Below the pieces are notes generated by a model. It was not told the origin of the DNA and did not search any database. It saw only the letters and a program-made list of their open reading frames with translations. A stretch of 9,864 bases of DNA from Pseudomonadota bacterium. Its GTDB lineage: Bacteria; Pseudomonadota; Alphaproteobacteria; Rhizobiales; Xanthobacteraceae. Numbering within the stretch: position 1 is the first letter of the stretch; each line of letters opens with the position of its first letter. Positions 1-5,725 of this stretch are shown here, in pieces. Where the stretch lies: NCBI GenBank assembly GCA_023432845.1, contig JAEZEY010000013.1, positions 1 through 9,864 on the forward strand, in the 5' to 3' direction. The position numbers and the translations under genes were made by a program.

Positions 1-930
1 TGCTGGAATGATCGCCCAGATCAGCACCTGCCCGTAGGACACGGCGAGAAACTCGGCCATCACAAACGCGGCCGCACCCATGATCGGCGGCATGATTTGT
101 CCACCTGTCGAGGCGGTGGCCTCGACGCCGGCGGCGAAATGCGGCGGGAAGCCCGCGCGCTTCATCAGCGGAATGGCGATCGGGCCGTCGACCATGACAT
201 TGGCTACGGCACTGCCCGAGATCGTGCCGAACAGGCTAGACGACACCACCGACACCTTGCCGGGGCCGCCAGCCTGGCTGCCGGTGAGGCTCATGGCGAA
301 ATCCATGAACAATTGCCCGGTGCCGGTACGCTCCATGAACGATCCGAACAGCACGAAGATCAGAACGTAACCGGCCGACACAGATAGCGGGATGCCGAAA
401 ATTCCTTCGGTCGTCATATAGAGCTGGTCGAGCAGGCGCATCGGCTCAAGCTTGGCGAAGAACAGACCGTAGATGAGGAACACGATCGCGGTGACCGGCA
501 GCGCCCAGCCGATAACCCGGCGCGTCGCCTCGAGCACGACCAGCGTCATGACGACGCCCATGACCATGTCCATCGTGCTCAGATCGTCGATATAGAAGAT
601 GCGGTTGACGATGTAATCGTAGTTGGCGAACAGATAGAGGATTGGCGCGGCCGCGACGGCCATCAGCACGTAGTCGACCAGCGACGGCAGCGACAATTTC
701 GCCTCGCCCTCGACCTGTGCGCCCTGCGCCAGTTCCATGTCCTCGGTCTTTGAGCCGAACCTGAACAGCAGAAACACCAGCACCACGGCGAACAGCAGAT
801 GCGTGCCGCGGTACAGCACCGCTTCCGGGGCGCCGAAGGCAATGGCCCAGATGTGGTAGACCGCCATCGCGATCGAAATCGCGTAAAGGGCAATCCGTAG
901 AAGCCCGCGATAACTGGTGTCGATCGGCAT
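1..930 (-). CDS. TRAP transporter fused permease (DctQ-DctM type, TAXI-associated), 3'-truncated by the window edge
   Basis: This is the membrane component of a tripartite ATP-independent periplasmic transporter, which uses an ion gradient to import a substrate delivered by the TAXI binding protein encoded just upstream. The frame is open from the ATG at 930 to the window edge, giving 310 residues with the C-terminus missing. Residues 1-60 carry two hydrophobic helices (about 12-32 and 43-57). More helices follow near 86-103, 120-136, 141-158 and 182-199. The DctM-like core begins around residue 115 and contains GTISGSAVANV (235-245) and ASTGGQIMPP (273-282), both typical of the 4TM/12TM fusion permeases. 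The chosen start has a G-rich Shine-Dalgarno stretch (AGGGGG) a few bases upstream. The gene lies 63 nt after the binding-protein stop, with a hairpin in between. Family assignment is secure; the substrate cannot be told. Confidence 0.93.
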   Translation of the reverse strand, partial: MPIDTSYRGLLRIALYAISIAMAVYHIWAIAFGAPEAVLYRGTHLLFAVVLVFLLFRFGSKTEDMELAQGAQVEGEAKLSLPSLVDYVLMAVAAAPILYLFANYDYIVNRIFYIDDLSTMDMVMGVVMTLVVLEATRRVIGWALPVTAIVFLIYGLFFAKLEPMRLLDQLYMTTEGIFGIPLSVSAGYVLIFVLFGSFMERTGTGQLFMDFAMSLTGSQAGGPGKVSVVSSSLFGTISGSAVANVMVDGPIAIPLMKRAGFPPHFAAGVEATASTGGQIMPPIMGAAAFVMAEFLAVSYGQVLIWAIIPA

Positions 931-956
931 CCCGCCCCCTCGGCCTGGAAATAGAA

Positions 957-985
957 ACGCCGGCCGCGCGACAAGCGGCCGGCGT
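957..985 (-). terminator. GC-rich hairpin between binding-protein and permease genes (attenuator or 3'-protective stem-loop)
   Basis: Positions 957-967 pair perfectly with 975-985, an 11-bp GC-rich stem with a 7-nt loop. It starts 9 nt after the binding-protein stop codon. On the minus strand the stem is followed by a T-rich run (TTTCTATTT), so a partial intrinsic terminator is plausible. The permease gene lies only 27 nt further on and shows no clear promoter of its own. I therefore infer partial termination or mRNA 3'-end protection that gives more binding protein than permease. Confidence 0.6.
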
Positions 986-993
986 CTCAGTAC

Positions 994-1944
994 TTACTTG
1001 GTGGCAACCGTGATGCCGGCTTCCTTGTAGAACTTGGCGGCGCCGGGGTGGAACGGCACGCCGATATCCTCGGCCATCCCCTTCGGCGTCAGGCCCGACA
1101 TCGACTTGTTGACGGAAGCCATCGACGCGATGTTGTTCGCCATCGCCTTGGTCATCGCATAGACCATATCTTCTGGCAGCTTGCACGACGCGACGATGTG
1201 GGTTGCATAGCCGATCACCTTCACGTCGTTGTCCTGCTTCGGATAGGTGCCCTTCGGAATGGTCACCAGCGTATAGCCCGGGTTGAGCTTGCGCATTTCC
1301 GCGAGTTGGCCGGAGAGGTCGAGGATGGTGATCGGGCGCGCGGCGGCCAGATCCATCACCGCGCCAGATGGAATGGTCGTGCCGAGTCCGAAGGCGACCG
1401 CGTGGCCGTCCTGCATCTGCGTCACCGAGTCGGTGTACGACACGAAGCTCATCTTCACGTCGCTGTACGACAGGCCGTTCACCTTCAGCAGCTGACCGGT
1501 GATGAGCTCGCCAGTGTTGCCGCGCTGCTGCGTGGTGACACCCTTGCCCTTGAGGTCCTTGACCGACTTCACGCCGGAATCCGCGGAAACGACAAGCTGG
1601 TAGTACTGCGGATAGAGCGTCGCGACGTTGCAGACATTACTCGTCGGCTTGGTGAAGGGCGCATTGCCTTTCAGGCCGTCAACGGTCGAGATCGAGTTGC
1701 CAAAGCCGACGTCGGCCTTGCCTTCGTCGACGCCACGGACATTGGCGATCCCGGCGCCGGGCAGCGACTGCACGTTGAGGCCCGGAACGGCCTTTTCCCA
1801 CATATCCTTGAGCTGGCCGCCGAGCGGCACCCAGACGCCCCCCTGCGGGCCGGTCATCAACTTGATGTCGGCAGCTGCGGCCGGAGCGGCCAGACCGAGA
1901 CTAACGCCAACCACAGTGGCAAGAACAGAGAACGAAATCTTCAT
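994..1944 (-). CDS. TAXI-family TRAP transporter solute-binding protein
   Basis: This 316-residue periplasmic receptor binds the substrate and hands it to the TRAP permease encoded downstream. Residues 1-25 are a Sec signal peptide: a Lys near the start, a hydrophobic core, and an Ala-rich cleavage site before Asp26. The mature N-terminus contains TGPQGGVWVPLGGQL (31-45), the characteristic opening of the TAXI/NMT1-like fold. Further on are an ADVGFGNS segment (77-84) and a KSVKDLKGK motif, both usual in this family. The frame stays open far upstream, but the ATG at 1944 is the right start because it begins the signal peptide and is preceded by a strong GGAGGAGA Shine-Dalgarno. Length is normal for TAXI receptors (about 310-330). 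The gene is divergent from the RraA-like gene. Substrates of TAXI systems are mostly unknown; organic acids such as glutamate or 2-oxoglutarate are documented for a few. Confidence 0.95.
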   Translation of the reverse strand: MKISFSVLATVVGVSLGLAAPAAAADIKLMTGPQGGVWVPLGGQLKDMWEKAVPGLNVQSLPGAGIANVRGVDEGKADVGFGNSISTVDGLKGNAPFTKPTSNVCNVATLYPQYYQLVVSADSGVKSVKDLKGKGVTTQQRGNTGELITGQLLKVNGLSYSDVKMSFVSYTDSVTQMQDGHAVAFGLGTTIPSGAVMDLAAARPITILDLSGQLAEMRKLNPGYTLVTIPKGTYPKQDNDVKVIGYATHIVASCKLPEDMVYAMTKAMANNIASMASVNKSMSGLTPKGMAEDIGVPFHPGAAKFYKEAGITVATK

Positions 1945-1950
1945 CGATGG

Positions 1951-1958
1951 TCTCCTCC
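1951..1958 (-). promoter_or_regulatory. Shine-Dalgarno of the TAXI binding protein (fixes its start)
   Basis: GGAGGAGA on the minus strand ends 6 nt before the ATG at 1944. It decides the start in a reading frame that otherwise stays open to about position 2937. Confidence 0.85.
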
Positions 1959-2053
1959 ACGCCCGAGTTATGTGCAACACGGGCTTTGCTAACCGCCTTG
2001 TCGACGGCTTTCGTTTCCTCAAAACGACCTTACTGGGGGGGTGCCCCATCGCA

Positions 2054-2075
2054 CAAGAGCATTTTACAACTCTTG
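2054..2075. promoter_or_regulatory. Inverted repeat CAAGAG-N10-CTCTTG in the divergent gap, candidate operator
   Basis: The left arm 2054-2059 and right arm 2070-2075 are perfect inverted 6-mers around a 10-nt AT-rich spacer. The right arm overlaps TTGACA at 2073-2078, a good -35-like hexamer reading towards the RraA-like gene, but no convincing -10 follows 16-18 nt later. The site lies about midway between the two divergent starts (1944 and 2137). The encoded FCD regulator is the natural candidate to bind here. That is inference; the dyad does not closely match the FadR-type TNGTNNNACNA consensus. Confidence 0.4.
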
Positions 2076-2136
2076 ACAACATTGGGCCGGCGAGACCAAG
2101 TGTGCGGCCAAGCGACAAAAGGCCACCGGGGGCGTC

Positions 2137-2847
2137 ATGCAAGAAACGACCAAGAACAAACTGATGGCGGTATCGACCGCGACACTGACGACGGTGCTGT
2201 TCAAGCACGGTTTCCGCAACACCTTCATCGGCGGCATTCACCGCATCAACGCCGGCGAGAAACCGAACATGGTCGGGCCGGCCTACACGCTGCGCTACAT
2301 TCCCGCGCGCGAAGATCTCGACCACCTCAGCGTGTTCGAGGATCGCAGCCACCCGCAGCGCAAGGGCGTCGAGGAATGCCCGGCCGGCGCCGTCTTCATG
2401 ATCGACAGCCGGCGCAATGCCTCCGCGGCCTCGGCCGGAAATATATTGCTCACGCGCCTGTGGAAGCGCGGCTGCGCGGGCATCGTCACCGACGGCGGCT
2501 TCCGCGACACGCCTGAAATCGCCGCCATGCCGTTCCCCGCCTATCACGCCCAGCCAGCCGCGCCGACCAACCTCATCAAGCACCACGCCATCGATCTCAA
2601 CGTGCCGATCGCCTGCGGCGAAGTGTCGGTCTATCCTGGCGACATCATCGTCGGCGACGCCGAAGGCGTGGTTGTCATTCCTGGCAAGATCGCCGACAAC
2701 ATTGCCGATGAGGCCTTCGAGCAGACAGCGTTCGAGGATTTCGTGCAGGAGCAGGTGATGGCGGGCAAGAGCATCTTCGGCATTTATCCGCCGTCGCCAG
2801 GAGCGAAGGAAGAATTCGCGCGCTGGCGCACGGCCAACAAGCGCTAG
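2137..2847 (+). CDS. RraA / HMG-CHA aldolase family protein
   Basis: This is a 236-residue protein of the RraA-like superfamily, which includes class II pyruvate aldolases (4-hydroxy-4-methyl-2-oxoglutarate / 4-carboxy-4-hydroxy-2-oxoadipate aldolase) as well as E. coli RraA, an inhibitor of RNase E. Visible signatures are SAGNILLTRLWKRGCAG (99-115), then TDGGFRD (118-124) with the Arg-Asp pair that binds substrate and metal in the aldolases, and YPGDIIVGDAEGVVVIP (166-182). Keeping the Arg-Asp pair argues for an enzyme rather than an RNase E regulator. Automatic pipelines usually call this subgroup 'ribonuclease activity regulator RraA', which is probably misleading here. The start at 2137 has only a weak G-rich ribosome site; Met10 (2164) is an alternative. 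It is the first gene of a plus-strand unit with the FCD regulator 13 nt downstream. The reaction is unproven. Confidence 0.88.
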   Translation: MQETTKNKLMAVSTATLTTVLFKHGFRNTFIGGIHRINAGEKPNMVGPAYTLRYIPAREDLDHLSVFEDRSHPQRKGVEECPAGAVFMIDSRRNASAASAGNILLTRLWKRGCAGIVTDGGFRDTPEIAAMPFPAYHAQPAAPTNLIKHHAIDLNVPIACGEVSVYPGDIIVGDAEGVVVIPGKIADNIADEAFEQTAFEDFVQEQVMAGKSIFGIYPPSPGAKEEFARWRTANKR

Positions 2848-2860
2848 AGGCGCGACACAC

Positions 2861-3601
2861 ATGGCGACAGACCGCTCCGCATTGGCGACCGCCGCGTCCG
2901 GTTCCAACTGGAGCGAGGCAAAGCGCAGCGCCCTCATCTATCAGCGCATCTTCGAGACCATCGTCAATGGCGAATTCCCGGTAAATGGGCGTTTGCCGTC
3001 GGAAACCGAACTGGCGACGCGCTTTGGCGCATCACGTCCAGTGGTGCGCGAGGCGCTGGCGCGGCTTCGCGATGACGGCGTCATCGTTTCGCGGCAGGGC
3101 TCCGGCAGCTACGTGAAACGCCGGCCCGATGTCGCGGTGCTCAACCTGTCGCCCGGCGGCTCGATCGACGACATCCAGCGCTGCTTCGAATTCCGCCACG
3201 GCCTCGAGGGCTCCGCCGCCGCCTTGGCCGCCGAGCGATGGGAAGATGCCGACCTCGCCGAGATCCGCGCCTGTTTCGAGGCACTGGAAAGCGCGGTCAA
3301 GAATGTGGAACTCGGCGCCGAGGCCGACGAGCGCTTTCACGCCGCGATCGCGCGCGCTACGCACAACCCCTATTACGTTTCGGTTCAGACCTCTATGCAG
3401 CCTCATATTCGGTATGGCATGAGCGTAAACCGAAATCTGACGATGCTGCGCACCAACACCGAGCGGGTGCGCCTGGTGCAGGATGAACATCGTGCCATTC
3501 TCGAAGCGATTGCCGCACGCGACCCGGACAGGGCCCGCGACGCCATGCAGCGCCATATCGCCAATGCGCGCCGCCGCATGTTCGACGGCGTGACGGCGTG
3601 A
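2861..3601 (+). CDS. GntR-family transcriptional regulator, FadR/FCD subfamily
   Basis: This 246-residue DNA-binding regulator probably controls the flanking transport and catabolic genes. The N-terminal winged helix-turn-helix (about 22-88) shows the GntR pattern: I..G.FP.NGRLPSE..LA..FG.SRPVVREAL..L...G.I..RQG.GSYV. The C-terminal FCD domain (about 105-235) is all-helical and keeps the usual metal/ligand set: Asp156 and His160 in DERFH, His210 in DEHRAI, and His232 in MQRHIA. It is therefore likely a metal-dependent carboxylate sensor, as in other FCD proteins. The gene sits 13 nt after the RraA-like gene, and its stop overlaps the GTG of the next gene. FCD regulators commonly repress their own divergent catabolic locus and are released by an organic acid; that role here is inference from position. 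Confidence 0.94.
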   Translation: MATDRSALATAASGSNWSEAKRSALIYQRIFETIVNGEFPVNGRLPSETELATRFGASRPVVREALARLRDDGVIVSRQGSGSYVKRRPDVAVLNLSPGGSIDDIQRCFEFRHGLEGSAAALAAERWEDADLAEIRACFEALESAVKNVELGAEADERFHAAIARATHNPYYVSVQTSMQPHIRYGMSVNRNLTMLRTNTERVRLVQDEHRAILEAIAARDPDRARDAMQRHIANARRRMFDGVTA

Positions 3602-4545
3602 GCGCTCAATCGCCGTCCTCGGACCCCGATACCGAACCCGAATTCCGGCTTGCCAACAACCCCTATCTCCTGCTCGCGCTTACTTCACTGTTTTGGTCGG
3701 GGAATCATATCATTGGGCGAGCCGCGAGTGGCGAGGTGCCACCACTGACAATTGCGGTCGTCCGTTGGCTGGTGCCGACGCTGCTGCTTTGGCCTTTCGT
3801 TCGCGCGCATTTCAAGCGGGATTGGGCGCCGATCAAAGCGAGCTGGAAGATCATGTTCTGGCTGGCCCTCAGCGGCGGCGCTTTATTCACTGGCCTTCAA
3901 TATATCGGGCTGCAGCTCACCAACGCGCTCAACGTGTCTGTGCTGAACTCGCTGGTGCCGGTGCTGATCGTCGTCGTCAGCGCGCTTGTGTTTCGCGACC
4001 GGATCACACGTGTGCAGTTCGCCGGCATCGCCCTGTCATCGCTCGGCGTCTTCGCCGTGGTCACCCACGGAGATCTGACAAACCTGCGCGCGCTGTCGTT
4101 CAACAAAGGCGACCTGATCACCCTGTTCACGATGCTGATGTTCGCCCTTTATTCGACTTCGCTGCGGCTGGCGCCTAGAATTCAACCTCTGAGCATGCTG
4201 TTTCTGATCGCTGCGCTGTCGACGATCGTCACGCTGCCCTTTGCGGTGTGGGAGTGGATCGGCGGCTTCCAGTTGAAGGCGACATGGCTGACATTCGGCA
4301 CGCTGGCTTACGTTTCCTTCTTCCCCAGCCTTGCCGCCTATGCGCTCTGGAACCGCGGCGTCGAGCTGATCGGCGCCAACCGGGCCGGCCCCTTCCTCCA
4401 CCTCATCCCGGTGTTCACCGCGATCATCGCCACGACGGTGCTCGGCGAAAACCTGTACCCGTTCCATGTCGCGGGCTTCGCGCTGATCATCGGCGGGGTG
4501 TGGCTGGCGTCGCGGACGGGCAAGAGTCCCGCGAAAACGGCGTGA
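3598..4545 (+). CDS. EamA-domain permease (drug/metabolite transporter superfamily)
   Basis: This 315-residue inner-membrane protein has two EamA repeats, about 22-155 and 168-307, with around ten hydrophobic helices in total. Typical signatures are LFWSGNHIIGR (31-41) in repeat one, and NRAGPFLHLIPVFTAI (261-276) followed by LGE (282-284) in repeat two. Members of this superfamily mostly export metabolites, amino acids or toxic compounds; substrate and direction cannot be read from sequence. The GTG start overlaps the regulator's TGA by 4 nt (GTGA), which implies translational coupling. A TTG or ATG start further in would cut into the N-terminal cytoplasmic stretch before the first helix, so the GTG is preferred. 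Together with the TAXI importer across the divergent gap, it may give the locus an import and an export arm. Confidence 0.92.
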   Translation: MSAQSPSSDPDTEPEFRLANNPYLLLALTSLFWSGNHIIGRAASGEVPPLTIAVVRWLVPTLLLWPFVRAHFKRDWAPIKASWKIMFWLALSGGALFTGLQYIGLQLTNALNVSVLNSLVPVLIVVVSALVFRDRITRVQFAGIALSSLGVFAVVTHGDLTNLRALSFNKGDLITLFTMLMFALYSTSLRLAPRIQPLSMLFLIAALSTIVTLPFAVWEWIGGFQLKATWLTFGTLAYVSFFPSLAAYALWNRGVELIGANRAGPFLHLIPVFTAIIATTVLGENLYPFHVAGFALIIGGVWLASRTGKSPAKTA

Positions 4546-4591
4546 ACCGAGCCGGATTGGCCGTTTACGGTCAAATTGTGAGGGGGAAAGC

Positions 4592-4668
4592 TGGTCGGAG
4601 TGGCAGGATTTGAACCTGCGACCCCCTCGTCCCGAACGAGGTGCGCTACCAGACTGCGCTACACTCCG
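4592..4668 (-). tRNA. tRNA-Pro (anticodon CGG)
   Basis: A complete 77-nt cloverleaf reads on the minus strand. The acceptor stem is CGGAGTG/CACTCCG, the D arm GCGC/GCGC with a 9-nt loop, the anticodon stem CCTCG/CGAGG with loop TTCGGGA, and the T arm GCAGG/CCTGC with loop TTCAAAT. The discriminator is A and the CCA is encoded at 4592-4594. The anticodon CGG lies at 4632-4634, preceded by U33 and followed by G37 as expected for proline tRNAs, and it reads CCG codons. All stems pair perfectly, so the gene should be functional. It is convergent with the EamA gene and divergent from tsaC. Confidence 0.97.
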
Positions 4669-4680
4669 ACTGTGGGCGGC

Positions 4681-4708
4681 CTTATAACCCCCCCGGCTAA
4701 AACCGCAA
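4681..4708 (-). promoter_or_regulatory. Sigma-70-type promoter of the tRNA-Pro gene with a GC-rich discriminator
   Basis: On the minus strand TTGCGG (4703-4708) is separated by 16 nt from TATAAG (4681-4686). The tRNA 5' end lies 12 nt downstream, leaving a leader of only a few bases. The stretch after the -10 (GCCGCCCAC) is very GC-rich, as in stringently controlled stable-RNA promoters. The element is visible; the regulation is inferred. Confidence 0.6.
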
Positions 4709-4723
4709 GCTTCCGAGCACATC

Positions 4724-5698
4724 ATGAGCGCCGAACCGCAAACGCGGGTCCTGCCGGCCAATCCGGCCGCAATCGAGACCGCCAGCGCCTGCCTTGCGGC
4801 GGGGGGGCTGGTCGCGTTCCCGACCGAGACGGTCTACGGCCTCGGCGCCGACGCCACCCAGGGCGAGGCGGTGGCACGCCTATACGCCGCCAAGGGCCGG
4901 CCGGCCTTCAACCCGCTGATTTCCCATGTCACGGGCCTGGAGGCGGCGCGGAAGCTGGGTCGCTTCACCCCCGACGCCGAGCGGCTCGCAGAGGCTTTCT
5001 GGCCCGGCCCGCTGACCCTGGTGCTGCCCAGACAGCCGGACTGCCCGGTCTCGGACCTCGCCACTGCCGGGCTGGACAGCATCGCGCTGCGCGTACCCGC
5101 TCAGCCCACCGCCCGGGCCTTGCTCACGGCCTTCGGCAAGCCGGTCGTGGCGCCGTCCGCGAACCGTTCCGGCCACGTGTCGCCGACCGACGCTAAACAT
5201 GTCCTCGCCGACCTGCGCGGCCGCATCGACCTCATCCTCGACGACGGCCCCTGCCCGGTCGGCATCGAATCCACCATCGTCGCCCTGCTCGGGGAACCGA
5301 CCTTGCTGCGGCCCGGCGGCCTGCCACGCGCCGACATCGAACGCGTCCTCGGGCGGCCGCTGCGCGCGCCCGACCGCGCCGGCGATGAGGACGCGCCGCT
5401 CGCCCCCGGCATGCTCGCCTCGCATTACGCCCCGAAGGCCCGTGTGCGGCTCAACGCGACCGAACCGCAGGAGGGCGAAGCGCTGCTCGCCTTTGGGCCC
5501 GCGCCGGCTTTCTCCGGACCTGTGCTCAACCTGTCGCCGAGCGGCGATCTGGTCGAGGCCGCGGCCAAGCTGTTCTCGCATCTGCGCCGGCTCGATGCCG
5601 CCGGCGTCAAGGTGATCGCGGTGATGCCGGTGCCGAATGAAGGCCTCGGCGAAGCGATCAACGATCGGCTTGCGCGAGCGGCGGCGCCCAAAGCATAA
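4724..5698 (+). CDS. tsaC: L-threonylcarbamoyladenylate synthase, Sua5 type
   Basis: This 324-residue cytoplasmic enzyme makes threonylcarbamoyl-AMP from L-threonine, bicarbonate and ATP. That is the first step of t6A37 modification in tRNAs reading ANN codons; the TsaBD complex then transfers the group. The YrdC domain (about 15-205) shows PTETVYGLG (33-41), KGRP..NPL (57-65), PSANRSG (144-150), IEST (181-184) and RPGG (196-199), which form the ATP, threonine and bicarbonate site. The linker PGMLASHYAP (228-237) leads to the C-terminal Sua5 domain (about 237-320), which marks the long Sua5 form rather than short TsaC of E. coli (about 190 residues). The start begins 55 nt from the tRNA-Pro gene. 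Its Shine-Dalgarno is weak, but the N-terminus fits the family. The FAD dehydrogenase follows 27 nt later, so co-transcription is likely. Confidence 0.96.
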   Translation: MSAEPQTRVLPANPAAIETASACLAAGGLVAFPTETVYGLGADATQGEAVARLYAAKGRPAFNPLISHVTGLEAARKLGRFTPDAERLAEAFWPGPLTLVLPRQPDCPVSDLATAGLDSIALRVPAQPTARALLTAFGKPVVAPSANRSGHVSPTDAKHVLADLRGRIDLILDDGPCPVGIESTIVALLGEPTLLRPGGLPRADIERVLGRPLRAPDRAGDEDAPLAPGMLASHYAPKARVRLNATEPQEGEALLAFGPAPAFSGPVLNLSPSGDLVEAAAKLFSHLRRLDAAGVKVIAVMPVPNEGLGEAINDRLARAAAPKA

Positions 5699-5725
5699 GA
5701 AGGAAACAGATCAGGAAATGCCGCA

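Noticed and set aside
446..1186. Minus-strand frame of 246 codons overlapping the TRAP permease and the end of the TAXI gene
   Set aside because: Its translation is rich in Arg and Gly with low-complexity runs, without membrane helices or motifs. The permease in another frame explains the region.
1048..1992. Plus-strand frame of 314 codons opposite the TAXI receptor gene
   Set aside because: The product is His/Arg-rich without recognisable domains and mirrors the codon structure of the real gene.
2035..2047. G7 run followed by TG and C4 in the divergent gap
   Set aside because: The possible hairpin would have a 2-nt loop and the tract fits no known element. I see only a homopolymer run.
994..2937. 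Very long minus-strand frame (647 codons) running antisense through the RraA-like gene into the TAXI gene
   Set aside because: The part above 1944 has no family features and lies opposite a well-supported gene. The TAXI signal peptide and a strong Shine-Dalgarno fix the start at 1944. Long antisense frames are common in high-GC DNA.
4592..4668. tRNA-Pro gene as an integration site for a mobile element
   Set aside because: No integrase, no partial tRNA copy and no foreign-looking composition nearby; both sides look like ordinary chromosomal genes.
4036..4761. Minus-strand frame of 241 codons through the EamA gene and the tRNA
   Set aside because: It crosses a tRNA gene and has no family signature; the EamA helices are clear on the other strand.
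4880..5581. Minus-strand frame of 233 codons opposite tsaC
   Set aside because: Compositionally biased shadow of a well-identified gene.
4592..5698. Functional link between tRNA-Pro and the adjacent tsaC
   Set aside because: t6A is made on tRNAs reading ANN codons; tRNA-Pro(CGG) with G37 is not a substrate, so the adjacency is probably chance.
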